A stretch of DNA of 64,000 bases from Heligmosomoides polygyrus polygyrus (lineage: Eukaryota; Nematoda; Chromadorea; Rhabditida; Heligmosomidae): positions 22,855,923 through 22,919,922 of the forward strand of contig OX377201.1 in the NCBI GenBank assembly GCA_947396885.1. Direction: 5' to 3'. The notes beneath the pieces are model-generated. The model was not told the DNA's origin. It saw only the letters and a program-made list of their open reading frames with translations, and made no database searches. Both the position numbers and the translations under genes were made by a program. How positions within the stretch are numbered: position 1 is the first letter of the stretch; every line of letters starts with the position of its first letter. Positions 22,365 to 33,049 of this stretch are shown here, one piece after another.

Positions 22365-22436
22365 CTGCCGTAAGACCAACTATCATTTTGGACTGGTCTG
22401 CATGACAATCCAACATGATAGTTGGTCTTACGGCAG
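22365..22436. repeat. 72-nt near-perfect hairpin
   Basis: CTGCCGTAAGACCAACTATC.. and its exact complement give a 22 bp stem. After one mismatch a further 5 bp (TTGGA/TCCAA) pair, leaving a loop of about 16 nt. The size and shape are within the range of a microRNA precursor, but a tiny transposon remnant is equally possible. The strand is undetermined. Confidence 0.6.
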
Positions 22437-22439
22437 TCA

Positions 22440-24025
22440 GGCAAGTCAGGCATGACACGAGGCACAACAAGTAACAAGTGACTCCTTCAAAGTGTCAACA
22501 GAAGCAATTCGTCCTCCTTTGAAAAGTCATCTGCACCCCTTCGCCTTCTTCTACAATGGTTTCCTCTTCAACAGTGTCGTATCCATCTTCTTCATCATCC
22601 TCCTCGACCTCTGTGTCCTTATCGTCGCTAGCGCTGAGATCACTATCGACGAGCGTCGTTGTGGTGTCCTAATAAAAAATCGCTTTAGGCTTCGGATATT
22701 CAGGCTTCGCACAGTTTGATCACAACTTAATACTGTCTTACATTTCGGCCGATTTTCGACCTGTCCGCTTTTAGCAGAGGAGCTCGGGAAGTTTTCAGCT
22801 TCGTGATTGCAACGTTGTTATAGTAATTGATTTCAGGACATACCCCCATGAGGGTATTCACGTTCCTAAAACTGGAGGCTTTCACATCCTTTCCTTATCC
22901 GTTCTACATTTTTCGTAAAATATAAATTTATATATATATATATAAAATCTGGACTGGATATACATTTCATCTAAACTAACACGTCTTTAATGTCCAAAAA
23001 CAGCTCCTTTACACTAAGTGTTCCTCCTACGTTGCCATTTAGCATTAAATACCTGGAAGGACGATGCGTCACATTGAAATCTTCTCCTACATCAGAATTG
23101 GACACATTATAGATATCAAGAATTAGGCAATTTAGTTCACGAAAATAAAAGCAACATACGCGTTATCCCTTACGTCCAATAGGACCACATTTGGGAAGCA
23201 CTTGCTTATGTTGCTCCACGGGCTTAGGAAGACAATTCCACACATTGAAATAAATTTCACTGATGATATGCTTCGCTCAACCACATCCAGGTCACCATCG
23301 CTTAAGCTGCACATATCCAACGTTATGTTCTGAACAGAACACTTTTTTTCTGATGCCGGCCATGTTCCATTTGCTTGGCTAGTCACAAGTTTTAACAAAA
23401 TACCTCATCTCCAACATAGCTCCAAATATTTCTCAGAAATTCCTTCGCTCGAACCTTGTCCCTTTTTATAACAATGTCCATTTGGTGCACCTCCATCACA
23501 TATTATCGTAGAAGGCGAATTTCACGTCAAGCAAAAAATCTGTCAGGTAATAGTGAAATACTCTCAATTATTCCGTAAAGTCAGAACACGGAGATCCACT
23601 CTTGTACTTGAAGTTACTCGTGATAAACCACTTTAACCAGTCCTATCAGCAAGTTCAGCTCGGCTCAGCTCTTTCTAGAGCTACCCCTTTACAACGGGTG
23701 GTTGATTTCAGCAAAAGTTCTGATCAGCGCAGCTCATGATAATGAGCAAGTTCAGCTCGGCTCTTTCCAGAGCAACTCAATCAAAAACAACTAACTATAG
23801 AAAATTGCAAAAAAAGATACAAATAAGCCGAACGACACGACGAAACGAATATCACATGGCAAAATTACGGCACGGCAACGAATTCACGAATACGGTTCCT
23901 CAGCCAAAATTGTCAATCAAACCCATGATGCGCCATTCTCATGGGGCGCGTTATTTTCGGACGACGCTACCCACCCTCTGCGAACCTGCATTTGTGATCA
24001 CACACAGCAGGGTTACCCTCCTCCG
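22440..24025. other. No recognisable feature
   Basis: AT-rich; a TATATA run near 22930. No gene supported. Confidence 0.4.
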
Positions 24026-24029
24026 AAAA

Positions 24030-24560
24030 TAACACACCCGCAGGCTCCGACTGAAGCGGCACATCTCCTCCTCCCTCCTCCACATAGATTCCCTTCTTGC
24101 CTCCACCACATCTCCTCCTTGAACCGCCCACCCCCCCCCCACCACCCACAGGCTACGATTGAAACGGCAATCTCCTCCTGCAGATGGATTCTCTCCTCGC
24201 CTCCATCAATGCGACATCCACCTCCTCGAACTCTCCCCCCCCCCCACCCGAACGCTCCGGCTGGAACGGCACATCTCCTCCTCCACATGGATTGCATTCT
24301 CTCCTCGCCTCCATCACATCTCCTCGAACCCCCCCCCCAACCGCAGACTTCGGCTGAAACGGCTCATCTCTTCCTCCAGATGGATTGCCTCTGGATTGCC
24401 TCCTCGCCATCATCACATCTCCTCCTCGAACCCCCCCCCCCCTAACCGGAGGCTTCGTCTGAAACAGCTCATCTGTACCTCCACATGGATTGCATTCTCT
24501 CATCGCCTCCATCACATCGCCTCGAACCCCCCCCCCCCCCCTCCCCCATCCTCCCGCAGC
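24030..24560. repeat. C-rich minisatellite, about five units
   Basis: Units of roughly 90-110 bp contain a CATCTCCTCCTCC block, GGATTGCATTCTCTCCTCG, CCTCCATCACATC and CTCGAA, then a poly-C run of 8-14 bases and CGSAGRCTTCGGCTGAAACGG. Long open frames on both strands here are the repeat translated. Confidence 0.8.
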
Positions 24561-24599
24561 CTGCGCCTGAAAATGTCTACACAAACAGTAGCAAATAGA

Positions 24600-24950
24600 G
24601 CCACAACTGAAATTGAAAACAAAAAGAACGGCCGCACGCGACCGACTATGGCCACGGCGGCGACGATGAATGCGGCTCTTGGCGCTCGAGGGGCGCCGGC
24701 ACACGGCGCACCGCGAGCGCCGAGCGCGAGAGCGCAGAGACAGCGGGCCATGACGCGCGCGCCCGCGGAGACGCAGACGGCGCGAGCGCCGAGAGAGGAC
24801 GGCGCGCGGAGCGCCCTGCGCAGACCGCGAGTGCTAGCAATTACGACGCGATCTTCCTTCCGTCGCGGAGCGTGTTGCGTTGGAGCACGGAATCGCAGCA
24901 CCACGACACCGCCAGCTGGTGCTGCTCTACGTCTCTGACACTCTCTATTA
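24600..24950. other. GC/CpG-rich island
   Basis: A sharp rise in GC with many CG dinucleotides (GCGCGCGCCCGCGG near 24757). Open frames exist in several phases on both strands, as expected from GC-rich DNA. It could be a promoter or first exon of an unidentified gene or a structured repeat; I cannot decide. Confidence 0.4.
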
Positions 24951-25243
24951 AAATAGCAACACGTGGTGCTTTCCAACACAACAGCACCCCAAAAAACGCT
25001 GTTCGAGCAAGATAGCAGCCACTGTCCCACTTTCCAACAATTGAAGGACTGCTGCGGGAGGCGTGGTGGGGCGGATCCTGTTCGGGTCCTAGATATCGAA
25101 TGTCTGAGTAAGTTAACTGCCTTGCTCCATTTTTACCTCTTTTTCACCCAATTCCTCCCATGTACACTCCATTTCACAAGGGTTTTCGAAATCTATCGCG
25201 TTTTCTCTTCTTCATGCTAGCAAAAATTAAGGCAAATTACCTC

Positions 25244-25495
25244 TGTTTGGGATGCACCACGCATTGTACTTCTACAAAATCTCGTGAGTTTTAATTTGAG
25301 ATTTCTGGCAATTTCAATGCGGTGAACAATCGATGGACAGGTCAGGGCAGCATTCTTCTCAGACAAGTCTGGTAGCAGTTCAACGACCCGGGGGGATGGA
25401 AAGCTTGGTTGGCCTAGGAGGAAAATCCGAACCAGGAAACTGGGGTCGTGTACGCGGCAGCTGATGTCTCCTCCGGCTGAACTACCACGCGATTT
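25244..25495 (-). repeat. tRNA-derived SINE copy, diverged
   Basis: The 3' end (GGGATGCACCACGCATTGTACTTC at 25249) and the head region (GGTTGGCCTAGGAGGAAAATCCGAACCAGGAA at about 25410, ending GCTGAACTACCACGCG) match the SINE family seen at 48.7, 50.9, 51.7 and 58.6 kb. The middle has diverged. Confidence 0.65.
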
Positions 25496-26219
25496 TCACA
25501 CAATTTAGCATCTTCGGATGCATGATGCAGCCGGAATCGTAGCTAACACACTCACTTTTCATCCACATTTAAGTAGGTTCAGTGCTCTGATGGAATTCAA
25601 AAAGCCTTTAACAATTTTAATATGCCTATTAATAGTTCCAGACGAGGTCTGCGTATCGTAGTTCTACATGGAAGCTTGATAGCAGAAACTTCTAAGTAAT
25701 ACATTTGTCAGTGCTGTCGAAGGCGAAAGCCAAGTTTTAGACTTATACGGAATTAAATATCAAGTATTAAGTTTATTACGTTAGCATAAGGTAGGCGTGT
25801 GAAGGAAAACAACAAAAGAGTGATGAATTGATAAAACAAGGAAAGAACATCAAACCTACACCAGGCAAATACAACAGCACGCAACCCGAATTATGTAAGG
25901 GAAATGACTGGCCCGATCAAAAAACTAGGAGATACTATCAAAACGTAATTTGTTGGCCACCGCTCTTTTAAACCCACTCTGATTCAAGTTGGCAGCAAAA
26001 TTCTCCGTGATTATAAGGTAGACGCTACTTGCTCTGACGGCAATGACGCACCCTACGTTTGAGTGGTACATTTAAGTTTTCTTAAAAACCGGTCCTCTAG
26101 ATCTGGAGACAGCGGTTTCGGGAAAACTTGTTGGAGAATAAACACCTCAATTGAACAAGCATCTTATTGCCTGGACTCCTTCTTCAATTAAAATTCCTTG
26201 AAAAAACTAGCTTCCTTGA

Positions 26220-26472
26220 CGTTGTAGAAGAATTCTGAATTGTTTTTTCCTCTACGAACTTCACTTCCGCTTTTCCTCCTCCTCGCTCGTTTGCTGTATT
26301 GCTTCTTCTCGATTAGTTTGGTCATTTTAAGCCTTCTTTTATTAACTTCCTTAGAGTCGTTTTTTATATTAGTTCAGTGCCCTGGATGTTTACATCTAGC
26401 TGGATGTTCCGTGATTATTTTAGTGCATGTTCACGCGTACGTTAGTACATATGCGTCTATAAATAAATAAAT
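26220..26472 (+). repeat. Possible LINE 3' end with (AAAT)n tail
   Basis: A T-rich untranslated-like stretch ends in TATAAATAAATAAATTG. The same kind of end closes the CR1-like element at 31.7 kb and the fragment at 33.7 kb. No coding sequence precedes it. Confidence 0.4.
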
Positions 26473-27266
26473 TGTGGGGTAGTCTGTATACCACACGGCC
26501 TTTGTCTCAATATCAGCTTTCGTTCCTTTCTCTGAGCGCTGCCTGTCTTCATTACTCCTTCGATCGAATTTTATTTATTAGGTTGGCGACTAAACTCGTG
26601 GACTCTCAAGCACCTTCAACAAAAGCGTTTATTAAAAAATAACCAATAACAATTTTCAATCAAAGTAAGATCCCTTGAAATGCGGGACTGCTTCCTACTT
26701 ATCAGCTAGCTGGCCTATCTCACAGCTGTAGCGTTCTTCTACTTCTGAGACCAAGAATCCTTGGAGGTGTATTTTGACCGGTTCCACATTAATAAATCGT
26801 CTTCCAGCCAAGAAGTGCTGCGTCCGATTCGCGAAACACTTTCCGTTTGGAGGTGTGAAGAAGGTGTTAACTTCTAGGATAGGAGGTCATCAAGAGCGGT
26901 TCTAGCAGTGATGGCGAAATTCACTTTTCTCAGTTTGACAGCGCGCAGGCAGAAGGACGCCCGAATCGATTTCGATTGCTCTTCAGGAGTAGCATTATCC
27001 TTCAGCAGGATGATCGGACGTCGCTAATTGGATACTTCTAAAAACCGAAGACGTGTGTCGAGTGAATACCACCTACTTAGTCCGATGCAGATCTTCTTGA
27101 TTGGAAGATGATTTATCAATGTGAACCAAGTGAAAATGCACCTCCACCTCTATGGATTCTTCGCCTTAAAAGCACAAGAATTCTACAGTCGTAGGGAGGA
27201 CCAGCTATCTGATAAACAAGAGATCTCAGAGCGTATCCAGGTGGTAAAAAGGAAAGGAGCATTGTT

Positions 27267-27600
27267 GTGGAATGGCTTCCAGAGCCAGCTGCTGAACTCA
27301 CGTCCTCTGCGAAGCAGCGTGATCTCGAAGGAAAGGTGAGCAAAATATTTGATGAGGTTCATCTTGAGTGCAGCCCTTTAGAGGTCTATCGCATGTGCAA
27401 GTACGAACCCGGTCGTGTCCGCAAGGTGAAGATAGTGTTGCCTTCGAAATCACACTGGGCAATTGCTCCTTCCAACTCATGGAGACTTCGCGACAGCACT
27501 ATCTTCCGAAAGTGCGCATACGCCGCAGCATGTCTTCTGACAAGGGAAGGTTCGTAACTCAAGGTGAGTGTTTGCGATGCTGCTTTGATAGTTTGTAGGG
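27267..27600 (+). pseudogene. Nematode LINE ORF1-type fragment, frameshifted
   Basis: Two overlapping frames together carry a pattern familiar from nematode retroelement-associated proteins: YRMCKYEPGRVRKVKIVLP, SKSHW, NSWRLRD and, one frame over, VRIRRSMSSDK. One frameshift near 27500 separates them. There is no intact start or stop context. Probably a remnant of the LINE whose RT lies downstream. Confidence 0.5.
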
Positions 27601-27718
27601 CCCTGTGAGCGGAGTCCAGAACCACAGTTAGTTTTTGCTGAACGCTTTTCCAAAGACCTGGAAAAGACGTGTAAAGGCGTGTGCGCAACACTCGTCGACC
27701 TCTACGACACCACTCTAG

Positions 27719-27800
27719 ATGTGCCTCGGTGGCGCAGTCGGTAGGAGTGCCGCCTTGTTAAAGCACAGAGGCGGGATTTTCAGTTTGAGTCCGAGTGTAG
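27719..27800 (+). repeat. tRNA-like sequence (SINE head)
   Basis: GGTGGCGCAGTCGGTAGG is a good A box, and AGTTTGAGTCCG about 45 bases later is a degenerate B box. No acceptor stem is seen. Confidence 0.55.
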
Positions 27801-27942
27801 GCAGTACTTTTTCACGTATTAGTTTGTTGTTATTACGCTTTCACATGATCACAGGAGGCAATTTTACACCACCAATGCTTACAGCAAACCAAGGAGTCTA
27901 TTTGCGTCCTCATATGTGCTAGTTTAGTTATGGTGTAGTTTA

Positions 27943-28003
27943 GATATGGTGGTAGTACAGATAAGAATAGTTAAACTATTCTTATCTGTACTACCACCAT
28001 ATC
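27943..28003. repeat. 61 bp perfect palindrome
   Basis: 30 bp arms (GATATGGTGGTAGTACAGAT...) separated by one base, with no mismatch I can find. Confidence 0.85.
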
Positions 28004-28021
28004 ATACTGTAGCAACAAAGA

Positions 28022-28148
28022 TGCCGTAATTGTACACTAATACGCTTATCTTATGGTTGAATATTATGAACCCGGACCATATCGGTGCTTAAGTGCACTA
28101 AAATGTCGTTTTAACCTAAACATGTTGTCGTATTAGTGTACAACTACT
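28022..28148. repeat. Inverted repeat with separated arms
   Basis: GTAATTGTACACTAATACG near 28027 and its near-complement CGTATTAGTGTACAACTAC near 28129. It adjoins the perfect palindrome and may be part of the same small element. Confidence 0.6.
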
Positions 28149-28508
28149 TTCCTCCCACCGGACTTCACTTCTTCGACAAGGAGATTTATTGCGATGCGGA
28201 TACCATAAAAGGACTTTTCCTCGACGCTATTTATGGAGATATCGACTGTCACAAAGAAGAGGCAGTACAGTTTAGAGGTAGTATAATGAAAATGGGACCT
28301 TTCTACATGCATTATCTAGTTGGTTTCATCGGTGCGTTTCAACGAGGAGGTGGATGTGATTGCAGATTATAAGCCAGACCTAGCGACAGTTCTGCGCTCC
28401 ATTGTCCGTGTCTGTCATACGCATTGGTGGCAGCTGGTTACGCTGATGTTCACCAAGTTCTCTACACCCTCCGATTACGCGTTCAACGAAGAAGTGGTCA
28501 TTCCTTGA
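28136..28508 (+). other. Unidentified coding-like stretch
   Basis: Two plus-strand frames (28136-28372 and 28320-28508) show coding-like composition: HFFDKEIYCDADTIKGLFLD followed by YGDIDCHKEEAVQF, then EEVDVIADYKPDLATVLRS. I do not recognise the protein. It lies inside the mariner/LINE composite, so a transposon origin is likely. Confidence 0.3.
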
Positions 28509-28619
28509 CAGGGAGAGGTTTGTTCCTCATTAGCTTTTGTAAGATGCTTCTGGTGTGACAAGCGCTTGTGTTTTACTTGTTTCATAGTTTTATACCATAG
28601 CTGTTGACTGAAAAGGAAA

Positions 28620-28695
28620 TAATAATTATAAGATTTTCAATTTAATAATATATAAGAAAAATAATAATAAATAATAAAAAATAATAATAAATCAG
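28620..28695. repeat. (AAT)n-rich microsatellite
   Basis: AATAATAATAAATAATAAAAAATAATAA-type low-complexity run. Confidence 0.7.
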
Positions 28696-28999
28696 TATTC
28701 ACAGCTCTCAAAAGTAGGTGCAGCTGATGAATTTTGTTCACAACACTGTGAGAGTTAAACGAAACGCATTTGATTGCTTTGGGTAGCATATCATGTCCAT
28801 TCAGGCGTTTCCCGAAAGCCTACGTTTTGGGATGTCCTCGGCTCGCCTCAATTCGCCACGGTATACAACCCAGATACGACTGTTTAACTGCTTGTTACGC
28901 TCCCTGAATTGCCCCTCCCTAATTTCAACAAGACGAATTATACTGGTTTACAGCAATACTTCAGCTGCATAGATTGGTGAAGGGTTTTCCAAGGCTACC

Positions 29000-31716
29000 A
29001 AAACACTGATGATTTATCTAAAAGATTCTGTCGCGTTGTCTATACCGGGTTGTCAATTCATGTACCCTTAGAAACCATGAGAATTCCAGTTCAACATTAT
29101 ACGAAACAAAATTTTAACCTTATATCGCAAAAGTTGCGTCTCTTCAAGTCACTGTCGAACCCAACCTTTCACCCACAGTATAAAAAAGGATGTGAAGAGT
29201 TGGACCATCAACCGAAAAGTTTCAGGCTTACAGGAAAAAGCTGGCATCAAGTACACGTAACAAAAAACTTGTTCTTATTGATGCGGTCTAAGCTGAAGGC
29301 TTATGCGGATCTTCCTGTTCTAAAAGGTGATGACAGTACCGTTTATATTAGCGATAGTCGAAAAGCTGAAGCACTGGCAGAATTTTTCGCTTCAGTTTTT
29401 ACTGAGGTGGACAGCCCTGTTAGCGCTTTCCCCGACGACATATTTGATCAAGAACGTGCTTCTGTTTGGCCAGAAAACGAGGACAGTAAATTTGTGGCGC
29501 AGGTTAGGGATGTAATAAAAGTAATGAAGCGATTAAAAGCTTCTACATCAGTACCTTTTGACGGAATTCTACAAATATTTTACAAAAGATGTGCTTGGAC
29601 TCTCTCCAAGCTTTTGGCATAATTTTCAATATTTCCTTAATCTACAGTGACGTTCCCAAAATTTGGAAAGAATCAACAATTACAGCCTTTGTGTAAACTA
29701 CTACACCTGAATTGCTCTTCATTTCGGCCCACTAATATAATTCCTATCCCAATAAAATTGATTCATTGTCATTGTTGAAAGCATTGTTAGAGATAAATTG
29801 TTTACTTATCTATCTAAAGGTAATTCGATTTCGTACGAACAGCACGGCTTTATGACAGGTACTTCCACCACATTTCATCTTTCTGACTGCTTATTTGATT
29901 GGAACCTTGCAGTTAACATAAGAAATTCCGTTGACGTGATTCACTTCGATTTGTCTAAGCTTTTGATAAGGTCAACCATCAAAAACTTATAAGCAAGCTA
30001 TGTCAAAATTTAATCTATTTGTCTCTTTTAAAGTGGATACGTTCTTACTTGATTGGAAAGCATGTGCGCGTCAAAGTCGATAACTGTTTTTCGAAATGCT
30101 ATGACTGCAAAAGTGGAGTACCACAGGGAGGTGTACTATCGCCGACCCTGTTCCTTGCATACACTTCTGATCTTCTCTCGAAGCTAGCTATAAACCCATG
30201 TCAAAGTGTAGATGTATGCTGACGATATAAAGATCTATGGGCCTACAACCATGATAACAAAACAATTGTTTACCAAGCGCTAACTCAGTCCATCGGCAAT
30301 ATGTTGGAGTGGGCCGACGCTTGGCAAATTCCCGTCAATATCTCCAAAACAGAAGTTTTTTTGCATTGGTAACACCCCTGCCCTTATAAAGTTAACGGTT
30401 GCGAGTTACTTTCAGGAGTTCTGGAGTTCGCGATCTTGGCATTTTCACGGGTCGTGGATTGAAGTTTGAGAAGCACATCAATATTGTAGTGCGGAAAGCT
30501 TTTTTCCATTATGAATTTGATTTGTAGAAACATAAAAATCAATGACAGTTCCATACTGATCAGTTTATATAAAACATATGTAATCTCTATATTGGAGTAC
30601 TGTTCGTAGGTTCGGAGTTCCTTTTAAAAAAAACTCCAAACCAAAATTGAAAGGGTTCAGAAGACTTTCACCAAAATTATATTTTGCAGATGTATACCAA
30701 GTTCTTGTGGCATGGGGGCTATCCCAAATTATTAGGAAAGACTTAAGCTTTTTAACCTTAAAAGTCTTCTCTACAGGCCTATATTTAGCGATTTGGTTTT
30801 TTGCTTCAAGATCCTTAAAGGAGAGTCTCGTCTGAAACCTTCTAAATACTGAGTCTTTTTGCCTACATGGGGTCATCGTAATAGGTTCCGCTTTCAATAC
30901 TCAAATACAAAGCGGAAAAACCGCAAAAAGGTTTGTAATTCTCTTTTCTACCAAGGTGCTCGTTGGTTACAAATTCTGCCTGCAGGCCTATTGAAGTCAC
31001 CAAATGTTTTCTTTTTCCGAAAGAGGTTGAAGAAATTAGACCTACTTTCAACACTGCACCTCGCTGACATCACCTTGAGGCAGCATCCTAGTTCTTCCGT
31101 CCTCTTTTAAATCTACTTTTCATGTAATTGAATACGTTGTTAAGTTTTAATTGTGTTCCTATGTTCTCTCTTCCTAATTTTTGCTTCTATTTGCTTCTAA
31201 TTCCTTTGTTTGTTTTTTGTTCATAACCATCGAGTTTGCAGTATTCCTTCTTGCTCTTGCTCACCGTTATAGCTCTTACCTTGCTTTTCTTCGAAGTCAT
31301 GTTTCGTATCATATCTACCCTTAAAAACCTTCGATTCTCTCCTCTCCTAACAGCAGACGTTATGCGGGGCGTTCATGGAGTGATGGAGCTGACGGACATA
31401 CTAAGCTGGTATCCGGAGCCGTTCTCGACAGCGACTTGCAGTGTTTGGCGGACCACTGCTCTTCTCCATCAACAGCTCCACTAATCAGTCCTCAGTCCCT
31501 AGTTCTGTCTTACATCCAAAAATTTCAGCGCTTGTTTTTCATCAAGTTTTCCTCCCTCCTGCAAATACTACAGTACGTCCTGACGTAGCACTCTGATTTG
31601 CTCAGGTTTCTTTGTTTTTTTTTCACCGCGTTGTATTACTTATCATGCTGTGTCTCTCAGTTTCTTCTACTTTAGAATTGTGCGCACATTTATTTGCAAA
31701 TAAATAAATAAATAAG
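29000..31716 (+). pseudogene. CR1-like non-LTR retrotransposon, decayed
   Basis: Frame 29050-29622 covers the region before and at the start of the reverse transcriptase (LAEFFASVFTEVDSP, then a V..VMKRLKASTS..FDGI block). Later frames hold EQHGFMTGTSTTFHL and VIHFDLSK (29800-29970), KSGVPQGGVLSPTLF (30110-30155) and YADDIKIYG just after the frame breaks at 30220. The thumb/C-terminal region is scattered over 30.3-31.1 kb. The 3' end is a (AAAT)n tail at 31690-31716. Many frameshifts and stops. No endonuclease is seen, so it is 5' truncated. It sits between the two mariner-like ends. Confidence 0.75.
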
Positions 31717-31847
31717 CGGAAACCTCTACGTTCCAAGGGATCTTATTTTGAGTAAAGATCGTCATTTGTTATTTGTTAATAAATACTTTTGTTGAAGGTT
31801 CTTGAGAGTCTTCTTCTTGAGTGAGAGAACTTAGTTGTCAACCTCAT

Positions 31848-32420
31848 ATTTATTTCTATCCAAATTATGCGCTAAAATGAATATTGAAGTGCTTTGCACT
31901 CCCATCGAAAATCGGTAACCTAAACAATTCCTCACCACTTTGCAGAAATCGACCGTAAGGTATTTCAATCGAAGCACTCATCCTTCATTTCAATCCTTGG
32001 TTATTAATTGTTTAGCTACACCTTCATGACCCCTGTTTCTGCAATGAAGTGGAAAAGGGACGCTACAAACTGGGTCACCGTCTGGCAGTCCTAGATGATT
32101 ATGTCAAAAATGTGTTGACTGCGTCTGACAAAACATCATGCGGTTGTTCCGCACAAAGTTCGACTACTGTCTTTCCGTGGATCCATACCTTTGCAGTGCT
32201 TCCGTTTGATTACACTTGTAATAGAGTACGTAGTGACTGCTCTATAAACAGTAGTACTATAGTTGCATGTTCCCCTCGCATCCCTGGAATTCTAAAAATT
32301 GTCCATTGTGTCTAACAGGCCTTAGCTCAGGCTTTTTCGTTTAACTAAACAGCCGTGTCGCCCATGTGGGCTACATATGTAGAATGTCTCCAACAAAGTC
32401 GTCGTTTGACCATCTCACCA
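31848..32420. other. No recognisable feature
   Basis: One 88-codon plus-strand open frame (32049-32315) without motif or splice support. Confidence 0.4.
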
Positions 32421-32426
32421 TTTTAG

Positions 32427-32807
32427 CTACGCGAGAATTAAGCAGCAGAAACGCGGAAACCACGTGTGTGTTCTAAATTGAAATTGCGCCACGAAAAAGC
32501 AGTGTAAAGGGTAAATTACAAAAAACTCAACTTTTGCGCAACCCTTAAATGGCGTGTTTGAGCTGCTGATTCGTTTAGCAGCATTGTCGCCAACGACTTG
32601 AAGAGGAAGACTTTCAATGGTACGGATGCTGTTTTGAAAGAAACTGTTGAATTTTTTTGTTGATCGGTAGACAAAAAAGTCTCCGCGGATTTTAGATCTA
32701 AACCTTGACGGAACTAATTTTCTAGATCCACCACGGGTGAGTGAGTCTTGAAAAGACAACATCCTGCGGTCAACTTGTATTAGGTTGAAAATAATGTTGT
32801 AGAGCAA
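32427..32807 (-). pseudogene. CR1-like LINE C-terminal fragment
   Basis: A 126-codon minus frame contains DRRMLSFQDSLTRGGSRKL and RSKIRGDFFVYRSTKKFNSF, the pattern at the extreme C-terminus of CR1/Jockey-type RT proteins. No RT core is present. It is on the opposite strand to the neighbouring CR1-like copy. Confidence 0.5.
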
Positions 32808-33049
32808 AGAAGTTAAATGATACTTAACTAAAACTTAAGAGAACAAATTCAGTTGTATAGGGCTTCGAATGAGAAATGAGATTGAGAATTTATTATTTCT
32901 ATGAACCTACTTCCTACAGATCTCGGACCTAGGGTGCAACCTTGTGTACTTAAGGTTTTTTGTTGCTCACATAACGATCTAAATGCTTGAAAAATGATAA
33001 TCGGTAGAGATGGCACTATATTTTATAGCTCTTTTTACGAGTTCAAGAA

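Larger units (their letters stand above)
26578..31847. mobile_element. Mariner-like long terminal repeat pair enclosing a LINE
   Basis: The left end TTAGGTTGGCGACTAAACTC and the right end, read in reverse, GAGGTTGACAACTAAGTTCT are diverged inverted copies. The inverted similarity continues for about 110 bp (ACTCTCAAG, ACCTTCAACAAAAG, TTTATTA, AAGTAAGATCCCTTG). TA-type flanks and the TTAGGTTG start are mariner-like. The interior holds a LINE and other repeats. It is either one element grown by nested insertion or two opposed partial copies. I found no transposase in it. Confidence 0.6.

Noticed and set aside
24153..25030. Long open frames on both strands (183, 259 and 172 codons)
   Set aside because: They arise from the C-rich minisatellite and the GC-rich island, where stop codons are rare; frames on opposite strands are equally long.
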